Source of the DNA: Streptomyces sp. NRRL S-244
GTDB lineage: Bacteria; Actinomycetota; Actinomycetes; Streptomycetales; Streptomycetaceae
Direction: 5' to 3'
Length of the DNA: 64,000 bases
Assembly (NCBI RefSeq): GCF_000717915.1
Contig: NZ_JOCX01000013.1
Location: 62,001 to 126,000 of the forward strand
This document shows, piece by piece, positions 8,885 through 16,386 of this stretch (positions are counted from its first letter, which is position 1; each line of letters starts with the position of its first letter). The notes under the pieces were generated by a model, which was given only the letters and a program-made list of their open reading frames with translations, had not been told where the DNA came from and made no database searches. Position numbers and translations under genes: made by a program.

Positions 8885-9978
8885 GGCCGTCCGCCGATCC
8901 GGATGGCGGCCTTGAGCACCCGCCGCCCGTCGGCGACGCGGCCGCCCGAAGCCAGCAGCGAGTTGACCAGGTCGGCCGCGCCCGCCAGGTCCACCTCGTG
9001 GGTCAGTACCTCCGCGCCCAGGGGTGCTTCGCCTCCCCGCGCCATGAGGAGGCCGACCGCCTGCCGCAGGTGCTCCCCCGACACCCCGCGGTGGCCGTGC
9101 AGCAGCAGGGGTCCGGCCGGCCGGTCGAAGCGGTGCACCCGCGGCGGCCAGGGCCTGCCCCCGCAGTTGTCCGCGCGCAGGGCCGCGACGTCGATGCCGC
9201 CCGCGGACAGCGGGACGGGGCCGGAGGGCAGGCCCGCGTGCACGTCGACCAGCAGCGTGCCCCGCACGTGGCGGTCCAGGGCGGACAGCGCTTCCCGCGT
9301 CCCGGTGCGCGGCGTGGCGATCACCGCGGCGACCGGTGAGGGCAGCGCCGCGAGCGCCTGCGGCAGGCCCCGGTCCAGGGGGTGGACGGCTTCGGGTCCG
9401 TGACCCACCAGGAGCGTGGGCAGCCCGGGGAGTTCGCGCTGCCAGGCATCGCGGGCCAGCCGTCCGACGATCCCGTCGCCCCACACCACCAGGGCTGCGG
9501 GGCGTGTCGTACGCAGGGCCGTGCGCAGGCCGTACAGGACGGAGGCCAGCGGCTCGGCCAGTGCGGCCACCCGCGGCCGGTCCGCGCCGTCCGGCACCGG
9601 CAGCACCAGTCCCGCGCGTACGGCGGTGGCGGGGATCCGGGTGCGTTCGGCCCACAGGCCCGGCAGGTTGTGCCCCAGCAGGAACGAGGGGTCGTCGGGG
9701 TGGGTCGGGTTCACGGTCACGAGCGAGCCCGCCGGCAGTCCGGAGTCCCCCGGCTCCACCAGGCGGGCCACGCCTTCGTGTCCCAGAACGGGGCTCGCGT
9801 CGGGCCGCAGCCCGCGCAGGATCTGCCAGTCGGTGCCGCAGATCCCGGCGACGGCCGGAGCCAGCAGGGCGTCACCCGGTGCGAGGCGCGGGGTCGGCAC
9901 CTCGGCGACCTCGACGCGGGTGCGGCCCCGGGCGTCCGGGGCCAGGCGCCGCAGCACGCGGTGGGTGGCCGCGCTCAC
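8881..9978 (-). CDS. Medium-chain dehydrogenase/reductase without structural zinc lobe
   Basis: 365 residues from a GTG at 9978-9976 (GTGA overlap with the kinase stop). Catalytic-zinc motifs are present (GICGTDWQILRG and LGHEGVARL), but the Cys-rich structural lobe of the sister gene 7013-8056 is absent. The cofactor-binding glycine motif is weak (VVWGDGIVGRLA). This resembles glucose-dehydrogenase-like MDRs. Two different MDR enzymes plus one SDR in one operon imply several redox steps on the cyclitol. Confidence 0.75.
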   Translation of the reverse strand: MSAATHRVLRRLAPDARGRTRVEVAEVPTPRLAPGDALLAPAVAGICGTDWQILRGLRPDASPVLGHEGVARLVEPGDSGLPAGSLVTVNPTHPDDPSFLLGHNLPGLWAERTRIPATAVRAGLVLPVPDGADRPRVAALAEPLASVLYGLRTALRTTRPAALVVWGDGIVGRLARDAWQRELPGLPTLLVGHGPEAVHPLDRGLPQALAALPSPVAAVIATPRTGTREALSALDRHVRGTLLVDVHAGLPSGPVPLSAGGIDVAALRADNCGGRPWPPRVHRFDRPAGPLLLHGHRGVSGEHLRQAVGLLMARGGEAPLGAEVLTHEVDLAGAADLVNSLLASGGRVADGRRVLKAAIRIGGRP

Positions 9979-10991
9979 GGGACGATCCCCGGCAGCCACT
10001 CCCCGATGCGCTCGGCGCCCCGCAGCGCGTCGACCGTGCCGGGGCCACAGAACACCAGCCGGTCGGCGAGCCACGCCGCGTCCCGGCCGCGGTCGGCGTA
10101 GGAGGCCGGGGCGGCGAGCTGCCGGCGCAGCTCCTCGGCGTAGGGGGCGCCGAGCCCCTCGACCACTCCCCCGCCCAGCCCCAGCAGGTCGAGGTGCGGG
10201 TCGAGGCACCACAGGGTGCGGAGCATGTTCGCGACCGGTTCCACGCACAGTTCGAGCAGCCGCCGCGCGCCGGGGTCCCCTGCCGCGAGCGCTTCGGGGA
10301 GCCATTCCGGGAGTTCGGAACCCGCGCCGAGGCCCAGCCGTTCGGCGAGCCGGGCGATGCCGGGACCGGAGGCGATCGAGGCGAGGTGGCCGGGTGCTCC
10401 GCAGTCGCACGGCAGCCCCGAGCGCTCGGGCACGGAACCGGTGACCATGGCCGGGAGATGGCCGATCTCGCCTTGCAGCCCCCGGTCGTCGACCGGAATG
10501 TGCCTGCGGTCCCAGTCGGCGACGCGCAGCGCGATGCCGCTGCTGATGGTCAGGTACCCGATGCGCCGGGTGCCGGGCCGGGCGTGCCCGGCGGCGAAGT
10601 CCGCGAGGGCGGCGGTGACGTCGTTGACCAGGTTCCACGTGACGTCGGGACGGCGCCGGCGCAGCGCCGCCGCGAGGTCGTACGGTGCGGCCTCCGCTCC
10701 CCACAGCGGCGCCGATCCGTACACCGTGCCGGTCAGGTGGTCGATGGCCGCGCCGAAGGAGAGCGCCGCCCGGGCGCCGGGAGGCGCCGCCCGGCAGAGC
10801 AGGCCGACCATGTCCTCCCGCAGTTCGGCGACGGACCGGCCCGGCTGGTTGAGCCTGCCGGGCGAGCGCAGCCGCTCCACGGGCGCCTGCGCTCCGCCGA
10901 CCCGCAGCCGCGTCCAGGTGCCGCCGACGTCCGCCGCGAGCGTGGCCGCGGCGACGTGTGGCGTACGGGCCACTGCCGGGGTGTCGGTCAC
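9975..10991 (-). CDS. ROK family sugar/cyclitol kinase
   Basis: 338 residues from a GTG at 10991-10989 (GTGA overlap). The ATP-binding motif is DVGGTWTRL (about residue 20) and the catalytic base Asp is in LVNDVTAALADF. GEIGHL and PCDCGAPGHLAS correspond to the ROK zinc motif CxCGxxGC, with the third Cys replaced by His here. ROK kinases phosphorylate C7-cyclitols at O-7 in known pathways (AcbM in acarbose, ValC in validamycin), so a valiolone 7-kinase role is likely. The substrate is inferred from context, not from sequence alone. Confidence 0.82.
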   Translation of the reverse strand: MTDTPAVARTPHVAAATLAADVGGTWTRLRVGGAQAPVERLRSPGRLNQPGRSVAELREDMVGLLCRAAPPGARAALSFGAAIDHLTGTVYGSAPLWGAEAAPYDLAAALRRRRPDVTWNLVNDVTAALADFAAGHARPGTRRIGYLTISSGIALRVADWDRRHIPVDDRGLQGEIGHLPAMVTGSVPERSGLPCDCGAPGHLASIASGPGIARLAERLGLGAGSELPEWLPEALAAGDPGARRLLELCVEPVANMLRTLWCLDPHLDLLGLGGGVVEGLGAPYAEELRRQLAAPASYADRGRDAAWLADRLVFCGPGTVDALRGAERIGEWLPGIVP

Positions 10992-11725
10992 CGCGCGCCC
11001 CCCGTACGGGCGGTGACCGGCTCGGGAACGGTCAGGACGACGGCTGCGGAGCCGGTCCCGGCCCCGGACTCGGTCCCGGACGCGGACCCGGACGCGGACG
11101 CGGACCCGGACTCCGGCTCGGCGACCCGGAACCCGCGGAAGTCGGCGTATCGTTCCGCCGCGTCGTCGTACGTGGTCAGGCCGCCGATGACGACGGTGCG
11201 TGCGCCGCTCTCCAGCCCCGCCAGGACACCGGCACCGGAGTCCTCGAACACGACCGTGGCGGCCGCTTCGACCCCCAGCGCGGCGGCGGCCCGCAGGTAG
11301 CCCTCGGGGTGGGGCTTGCCGTGGGCCACGTCGTCCGCGGTCACCATGACCTCGGGCAGTGGAAGTCCCGCGGCGGCGAGTCGCACCTCGGCGAGCCTGC
11401 GGCCGGCCGAGGTCACGACGGCCCAGGCGTCCGGCGGCAGGGCGGCGAGGAGCTCGGCCGCGCCCGGTATCGCGGTGATCCCGGTGGTCTGCGACTCCTC
11501 GTGCGCGACGAGCCGCCGGGTCTCCGCGGCCGCGAGCTCCGGATCGGGGAGGAAGCGGCCCACGGTCTCCCGGGTGGGGCGGCCGTGCGCGTAGGCCAGG
11601 ACGTCCGGCAGGGCCAGTCCGTGCCGGGCGCAGAAGCCGGCCCAGGTGGACTCGACGAGCGCGGTCGAATCGACCAGCGTGCCGTCCATGTCGAACAGCA
11701 GCGCTGACGTGTGCAGATGTGGCAA
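10988..11725 (-). CDS. HAD-superfamily phosphatase (beta-phosphoglucomutase-like) with Ser/Ala/Gly tail
   Basis: 245 residues. HAD motif I is FDMDGTLVDS (about 11-20). Motif II is VVTSAG, motif III the Lys in GKPHPEGY and motif IV FEDSGAG. The fold class is HAD subfamily IA, phosphatase or mutase of small sugar phosphates. The start is TTG at 11725, with GGAG 6 nt before it and no better codon upstream. The last about 45 residues hold a low-complexity ESGSASASGSASG stretch encoded by short GC repeats (about 11060-11120), absent from typical family members. It could dephosphorylate the 7-phosphocyclitol. Confidence 0.82.
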   Translation of the reverse strand: MPHLHTSALLFDMDGTLVDSTALVESTWAGFCARHGLALPDVLAYAHGRPTRETVGRFLPDPELAAAETRRLVAHEESQTTGITAIPGAAELLAALPPDAWAVVTSAGRRLAEVRLAAAGLPLPEVMVTADDVAHGKPHPEGYLRAAAALGVEAAATVVFEDSGAGVLAGLESGARTVVIGGLTTYDDAAERYADFRGFRVAEPESGSASASGSASGTESGAGTGSAAVVLTVPEPVTARTGGAR

Positions 11726-11734
11726 GGGGTGCTC

Positions 11735-12487
11735 CTACCGGGGGGAGTTGGCCAGGGGGCGCGACTGGGATGCCGGCGCACCGTCGCCGACGGACGACCA
11801 GCTGCCGTCGGCGTGTACGACGAGGGCCTCGCCGTGCTCGGCCGCACCCCGGCTCCGGGCGAGTTCGGCGGCCAACGGCGCGAAGGTGGCCGGGGCCATG
11901 TAGCCGCTGTAGTCGAAGTCCTGCGACCGGCGGGCGCGGATGCCCGGGGTGTCGACCATGCCGGCGGGCAGCGCCTGCACGAGGCGCACCCCCGAGGGGT
12001 CGGTCTCCTGGGCGACCGACTGGATGAGCGAGCTGGCCGCGGCCTTGGTGGCGGCATAGCCCGACCGGTTCGGACCGGCGTTGTAGACCACCTCGGAGGA
12101 GATGTGCAGGAACAGTCCGGGCGCGGCCGCGCGCAGGGCGGGCAGGGTCGCCTTCAGCGTCCACGCCAAGCCGTGCACGTTGATGGCGAACTGGTCCGTC
12201 CAGTCGGTGTCGTCGGTCTCCAGGAACGGCTCGCGCCGGGCGGTGAAGTAGACGGCCGAGTAGCAGACCAGACCGACCCGCGACGGCAGTCCGGACCGCA
12301 GCGCCTCCTTGGCCTGCTCGGCGTCGCGGAAGTCGAGCCGGTGCCACACGAGCCGGTCCGCGCCGGGGCCGGCCGGCCTGCTGCGGCTGAACACGTGCGT
12401 CTCGATGCCCTGGGCGGCCCAGGCATCGGCGACGCCCCGGCCGATCCCGGTCGATCCGCCGACCACCACCGCCGTGTCCGCGGTCAT
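11735..12487 (-). CDS. Short-chain dehydrogenase/reductase (SDR)
   Basis: 250 residues, classical SDR. The cofactor motif GGSTGIG lies at about 10-16. Catalytic Ser is in LHISSEVV and Tyr-x-x-x-Lys in SGYAATKAA. ATG 12487 overlaps the cyclase TGA as ATGA. The acarbose cluster also encodes an SDR (AcbN) that acts on the cyclitol, so reduction or oxidation of a valiolone/valienone intermediate is the expected job. The C terminus is followed 9 nt later by the HAD gene. Confidence 0.85.
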   Translation of the reverse strand: MTADTAVVVGGSTGIGRGVADAWAAQGIETHVFSRSRPAGPGADRLVWHRLDFRDAEQAKEALRSGLPSRVGLVCYSAVYFTARREPFLETDDTDWTDQFAINVHGLAWTLKATLPALRAAAPGLFLHISSEVVYNAGPNRSGYAATKAAASSLIQSVAQETDPSGVRLVQALPAGMVDTPGIRARRSQDFDYSGYMAPATFAPLAAELARSRGAAEHGEALVVHADGSWSSVGDGAPASQSRPLANSPR

Positions 12488-13725
12488 GCGCTGACCCGCT
12501 CGCGTACGGGCGCCACGGCGGCCCCGGCCTGCGTCCCGGCGTGCTCGCTCAGCAGCCGCGCGGCGTCGCGCAGTTCCGCGGGCGTGACGTCGTTGACGAA
12601 GCGGTGCCGTCCGATGCCCATCGGCAGCGGCAGCCGCTGCTGGCCGTCCCGGTGGCGCACGGTGTCCCGCAGGGCGTCCTCCAGCAGCGCCGTGTCGTGC
12701 AGCACGTCGTTCCACAGCGGCAGGCCGAGCGCCCGGATCACGGCGTAGACGCGCTCGGCCTGCGCCTGGCTGACATCGCCGCGCAGGGTGGCCAGGGCCG
12801 TCGTCAGCGCCATGTCGATCACGACGGCTTCTCCGTGCAGCAGCTCGGGGAGCGCGTGCATCTCCAGGGTGGGGCTGAAGGTGTGGCCGTAGTCCACGCA
12901 GCGCTCCAGCGTCGACTCCCACAGGTTGGGCTGGAGTTCCTCCAGCATGAGGTGGATGGACTCGGCGATGATCGCGTTCGAGGCCGTGGCGAGTTCCAGG
13001 GACGTCCCCTGGAGCCGGTCGGCGCGTACGGCCGCGCCGTGGCTCTCCAGCAGGTTGAACAGGTCCTCGGACCGGATGAGGGCCATCTTCAGGATCTCGG
13101 CGAGGCCGTTGCTGACGTGCCGCAGCGGCAGGGTGCGCAGGAACGACCGGTCCAGGAACGTGACCGTCGCCGGGGCGTACGTGCCCAGGCGGTTCTTGCC
13201 GAGCTCGTAGTTGACGCCGGTCTTGACCCCGACTCCGGCGTCCACGAGGCCGATCAGCGTCGTGGGGATGCGGATGTACGGCGTGCCGCGCCGGTAGAGG
13301 CTGGCCGCGAAGCCGACGATGTCGGTCAGTACGCCGCCGCCGATGGCGATGACCGGCTCGCGGCGGCGGTCGATCCCGAAGCTGTTCATCGCGTCGACGA
13401 CCCGGGAAACGGCGTCCCACTGCTTCACGGTCTCGTCGGCCCGCAGGGCCACGACCGTCGCATCGATCCCGTGGGCGGCGAAGTAGGCGCGCACCTGGGC
13501 GCCGTAGAGCAGATCGACGTTCTCGTCGATGACGACGAGCCGCCGGTCGCCCCGGTTCATGGGCACGTCCGGGCACCCGGTCAGCAGGGCCGTGTTGTCC
13601 GGCGAGAAGAGGCCGTCGGAGCTGACGACGTGGTAACGCACCTGGCGGACGGCCTCGACCGTCCATGCCGGGCCGTTGTCGACGGCCTGGCGAAGCCCCT
13701 GAGTGAAAGCAGTACCGCTGCGCAT
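12484..13725 (-). CDS. 2-epi-5-epi-valiolone synthase-like sedoheptulose 7-phosphate cyclase
   Basis: 413 residues of the dehydroquinate-synthase-like sugar phosphate cyclase family. The NAD-binding core is GGGVLTDIVGFAASLYRRGT (about 129-148) and the substrate loop is GVKTGVNYELGKNRLGTY. Metal ligands sit at Glu about 210 (GLAEILK), His about 281 (DYGHTFSP) and His about 297 (LLHGEAV), with the spacing of dehydroquinate synthase. Blocks such as EELQPNLWESTLER and TVRHRDGQQRLPLP are, from memory, those of AcbC/ValA-type enzymes rather than 2-deoxy-scyllo-inosose or dehydroquinate synthases. ATG 13725 has GGAGGGG just before it; an upstream TTG (13788) would add an unneeded extension. It is the first gene of the operon. 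Confidence 0.85.
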   Translation of the reverse strand: MRSGTAFTQGLRQAVDNGPAWTVEAVRQVRYHVVSSDGLFSPDNTALLTGCPDVPMNRGDRRLVVIDENVDLLYGAQVRAYFAAHGIDATVVALRADETVKQWDAVSRVVDAMNSFGIDRRREPVIAIGGGVLTDIVGFAASLYRRGTPYIRIPTTLIGLVDAGVGVKTGVNYELGKNRLGTYAPATVTFLDRSFLRTLPLRHVSNGLAEILKMALIRSEDLFNLLESHGAAVRADRLQGTSLELATASNAIIAESIHLMLEELQPNLWESTLERCVDYGHTFSPTLEMHALPELLHGEAVVIDMALTTALATLRGDVSQAQAERVYAVIRALGLPLWNDVLHDTALLEDALRDTVRHRDGQQRLPLPMGIGRHRFVNDVTPAELRDAARLLSEHAGTQAGAAVAPVRERVSA

Positions 13726-13949
13726 GTCCCCTCCAGTTCGAGCGCCACATGACAAGGCAAGAGAAGTCTGTATCGGCGTCTCGTCCAATATAGTAGCAGC
13801 ATGACTTCGACGACGTCACATGTGTTAAACTTTTCGCAAGCGCCGATATGACAAGCGAGCGCGCGCGCACATGGGAACCTCGTCGAGCCTGAAGACCTCT
13901 GTGCTCACATACCAAACCCACGTCGCAGAGAGCCCCGGAGGTCGGACGC
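13726..13949. promoter_or_regulatory. Divergent promoter region of cyclase operon and XRE regulator
   Basis: AT-rich for this genome. It contains TATATT/TACTAT-like -10 candidates for the minus-strand operon near 13790-13797 and an 8-bp perfect palindrome CACATGTG (13817-13824). An 8-bp inverted repeat, TATCGGCG at 13771-13778 and CGCCGATA at 13841-13848, has arms 62 bp apart. Widely spaced half sites would suit a looping regulator of the EspR kind encoded at 13950. The assignment of sites to proteins is inference. Confidence 0.4.
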
Positions 13950-14411
13950 ATGGCAACGCTGGCGGAACGCTTGAACTCCTGGTTTGCCGACGCCGCCACG
14001 GCGGATGCCGTGGGCCGCCTGCGCGAGCCGTCGACGTCCGAGGTGGCCCAGACGATCTCCGAGGACCCGCGGCACAGCGTGACGATCTCGCGGAGCTATC
14101 TGACGGCGCTGCGCAACGGCTCCCAGACCAATCCCACGGTCAGCGTGCTGTCGGCGATCGTCACGTACTTCCAGGGCCGGGACATGAGCCTGCCGGTGTC
14201 GGTGAGCGCCCTCATCGACGAGGAGCCGCCGGCGCGCACCGCCGGGCTGCCGGACGAATGGGCGGCCCTGGCCGACCGGCAGGTGCGCTCGATCGCGATG
14301 CGGGCGGGCCAGTTCACGCCGGAGCTGCGCGACCAGCTGCTGTCGATCATGGACGTGCTGGACGCGTCGCGGCAGACCCCGGCCCCTCCGTCGGAGCGCG
14401 ACGGCGCGTAG
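13950..14411 (+). CDS. EspR-like XRE-family helix-turn-helix regulator
   Basis: 153 residues. The N-terminal helix-turn-helix (ISRSYLTALRNGSQTNPTVS, about 49-68) and the C-terminal helical segment VRSIAMRAGQFTPELRDQLL match the layout of mycobacterial EspR, a nucleoid-associated regulator that dimerises through its C terminus and can bridge distant sites. It is transcribed divergently from the cyclitol operon and convergently with the membrane protein, with only 3 nt between stops. It probably regulates the local promoters, but the target is not shown. Confidence 0.75.
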   Translation: MATLAERLNSWFADAATADAVGRLREPSTSEVAQTISEDPRHSVTISRSYLTALRNGSQTNPTVSVLSAIVTYFQGRDMSLPVSVSALIDEEPPARTAGLPDEWAALADRQVRSIAMRAGQFTPELRDQLLSIMDVLDASRQTPAPPSERDGA

Positions 14412-14414
14412 CGC

Positions 14415-15611
14415 CTAAGGCCTCGCCGGCGCCGGCTCCGCCACCCGCCGGTTGCGCATCTCGCGCAGTTCGCGCAGCTCGAGGGAGAGCCGGACCAGCG
14501 CGCCGAGGTCTTCCTCGTAGTCGGTCCCCCCGGCGCTGCACGGCAGTTTGGGAGCCAGTACGAACACGGACGCCGTCGGCGGGCCGTCGTCCCGGCCGTT
14601 CTGTTCGAGGAAGCGGCACAGCGCGCGGTCCACGAGACCCGCGGACGTCCTCGGATCGTCGTCCGCCACGGGCGCCGCCCCCTCCTCCGCCACGAGTTGC
14701 AGGTAGGGGCCGAGCCTCGTGAGTCCGTCCCGGCATTCCACGTAACGCCGGTACACGGCCGGGGCATTCGCGAGGAGGAAACCGGGCCGGCGGCTGCGAT
14801 GGTCGAGAACCAGCTCGGGGTGGATTTCCACCAGCCGGTTCCACAGCTCCTCCAGACCGCAGAATTGGGTCTGGTAGTCGAGCCTCTCCCGCACCATCTG
14901 CACCACGCTCACGAAGGCGGGCAGACTCAGCCCCGCGCACACCACGATCGTGGCGATCTGGCCGAATCCGAAGGCATCGGCATACGTGACCCTCCGCCCC
15001 GGCTCGCGCAGCGTCGGCAGATTCACCCAGAGGAACCGGAATACGCAGGAAAGTGCCAGCGCGGCCAGGCCGACGGAAATGACACTGAGCGAAAGCCGGT
15101 GCAGGGAACGCCCCTTGCGCGCATGGCGCGCGGCGAGCACCGCGCAGGCCGCGTACCCGAAGAGCAGGTAGAAATTGCCGAAATTGTAGAAGGTCCGCAC
15201 CCGCCAGTCGACGAGGTACCTGGACGTCAGCACGTGATTGCGCAGGGGGGACGGGAGGGCCACCGTCATGGCGGTCATCGCGGTCAGGCAGATCGCGCAG
15301 GCGACGACCTCCCACGGCCACGGCGGACGCCAGCCGGTGAGCGGGCATTCGCGCAGGAACGCGACCATGAGGCAGAGGCCGGTCAGAACGGCCACGTTGA
15401 AGGTGATTTTGGTGAAACCGGGGAGAGTGACGCCGTCGAGCCACATGAGGATTCGAGGCTGGCTCAAGACGTTCCCGAGCCCCATGAGGAACAGTGCCAG
15501 GAAGAGGTGCAGGCGCATGGGGTCACGGAAGCGCTGCTGGACGAGTGCGGGGATCATCCAGGCCGCACCGCCCAGAAGCGTGACGATGGCGACCAGGTTG
15601 AGTGCGCTCAC
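14415..15611 (-). CDS. MAB_1171c-like multi-spanning membrane protein
   Basis: 398 residues. About seven hydrophobic helices in the first 230 residues are followed by a soluble C-terminal half. The start GTG 15611-15609 overlaps the ImmA/IrrE stop as GTGA. The helix pattern (RDPMRLHLFLALFLMGLGNV, then VRTFYNFGNFYLLFGYA) resembles actinobacterial proteins labelled MAB_1171c putative transporters. Such genes commonly sit between an XRE regulator and an ImmA/IrrE peptidase, as here. Function is unknown; sensing at the membrane is as likely as transport. Confidence 0.7.
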   Translation of the reverse strand: MSALNLVAIVTLLGGAAWMIPALVQQRFRDPMRLHLFLALFLMGLGNVLSQPRILMWLDGVTLPGFTKITFNVAVLTGLCLMVAFLRECPLTGWRPPWPWEVVACAICLTAMTAMTVALPSPLRNHVLTSRYLVDWRVRTFYNFGNFYLLFGYAACAVLAARHARKGRSLHRLSLSVISVGLAALALSCVFRFLWVNLPTLREPGRRVTYADAFGFGQIATIVVCAGLSLPAFVSVVQMVRERLDYQTQFCGLEELWNRLVEIHPELVLDHRSRRPGFLLANAPAVYRRYVECRDGLTRLGPYLQLVAEEGAAPVADDDPRTSAGLVDRALCRFLEQNGRDDGPPTASVFVLAPKLPCSAGGTDYEEDLGALVRLSLELRELREMRNRRVAEPAPARP

Positions 15612-16198
15612 GTCAGCCCGTCGGTAAGGACCAGGCTGTTGTAGACCGAGGGCTGCCACGGCTCGTCGAGGCCGTAGCGCCGCGCGCGCCGGCTCATGGA
15701 AATGGCCTGGTTCATGATGGTCGAGGCGATGATCTCGGCGTCGCGCTCGTCCCGGTCCGAATAGCACGTCCGCAACCGCATGTCCGCCGGCCGCTCGCCC
15801 TCGATGTCGTAGGCGATGATGTGCCCCACCTCGTGCAGGATGATGTGCGCCTGGTGCGCTTTGGTGGTCTTCGCCTGATAGGCGATCACATCCTCGTCCT
15901 GGCGCGAGATCAGGACACCGAAGGGACCGTCGGCAGGCAGATCCCATTCGAGCAGGCTGATCGGCGTACCGCGGTCCTCGCCGAGCAGCTCACACAATGT
16001 GGTGACGCTGAGCGGCAGCTGTGGCGCCAGCCGGCGTATCAAGCGGCGGCTGTGAGCGCGCAATTGGGCGTCGCGCAACCGATTTTCCCGTGCACTCGTT
16101 TCCCGTGCGCCGGTTTCCCGTGCGCTCGTTTCCCTTGCGCCGGTTTCCCGTGTGCTCGGCGACCGCTTCAAGACACGCCCGCCCTGATTGCGGAACAT
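15608..16198 (-). CDS. ImmA/IrrE-type metallopeptidase with repetitive N terminus
   Basis: 196 residues. The zinc motif HEVGH lies in ILHEVGHIIAYDIEG, with a downstream acidic helix (DERDAEIIAS) supplying the third ligand. This is the ImmA/IrrE fold that cleaves XRE-type regulators in ICE and stress systems. Start ATG 16198 is preceded by GGGAGGGG. The N-terminal segment is five tandem ARETG/ARETS-like units encoded by a 15-bp minisatellite. Coupled to the MAB_1171c gene and near the EspR-like regulator, it may be a regulator-inactivating peptidase. It is often annotated as a toxin component, for which nothing here is decisive. Confidence 0.75.
   Translation of the reverse strand: MFRNQGGRVLKRSPSTRETGARETSARETGARETSARENRLRDAQLRAHSRRLIRRLAPQLPLSVTTLCELLGEDRGTPISLLEWDLPADGPFGVLISRQDEDVIAYQAKTTKAHQAHIILHEVGHIIAYDIEGERPADMRLRTCYSDRDERDAEIIASTIMNQAISMSRRARRYGLDEPWQPSVYNSLVLTDGLT
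16084..16158. repeat. 15-bp minisatellite, five units, inside the ImmA/IrrE gene
   Basis: Five head-to-tail 15-bp units at 16084, 16099, 16114, 16129 and 16144, alternating TTTCCCGTGCGCTCG and TTTCCCGTGCGCCGG types with 1-2 substitutions. Because 15 is a multiple of three, copy-number changes would alter the protein length without breaking the frame. Confidence 0.85.
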
Positions 16199-16386
16199 AT
16201 GGCCCCTCCCCGTGTACCGCACCGGCCCGAACCCCGATCGACGACAAGCAGTCGATCCCGGCAAGCCGGCCATCGGGTCAAATCTACGCCACGGCCCTGC
16301 ATACCACGCGGCCACGAGATCAAGATCACCATCTTGTAACACTGGCGGGAAACTCCCCCGTCAGCGGCCCGTTCCGCGCTCGCTTT

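Noticed and set aside
12484..13725. 2-deoxy-scyllo-inosose synthase (aminoglycoside cluster)
   Set aside because: Sequence blocks fit AcbC/ValA-type cyclases better, and the aminotransferase partner needed for 2-deoxystreptamine is absent.
16084..16158. CRISPR-like repeat array
   Set aside because: Units are contiguous 15-mers without spacers and lie inside a coding frame.
15608..16342. Longer ImmA/IrrE protein starting at 16342
   Set aside because: No ribosome-binding site there; ATG 16198 has GGGAGGGG upstream and better fits the peptidase.
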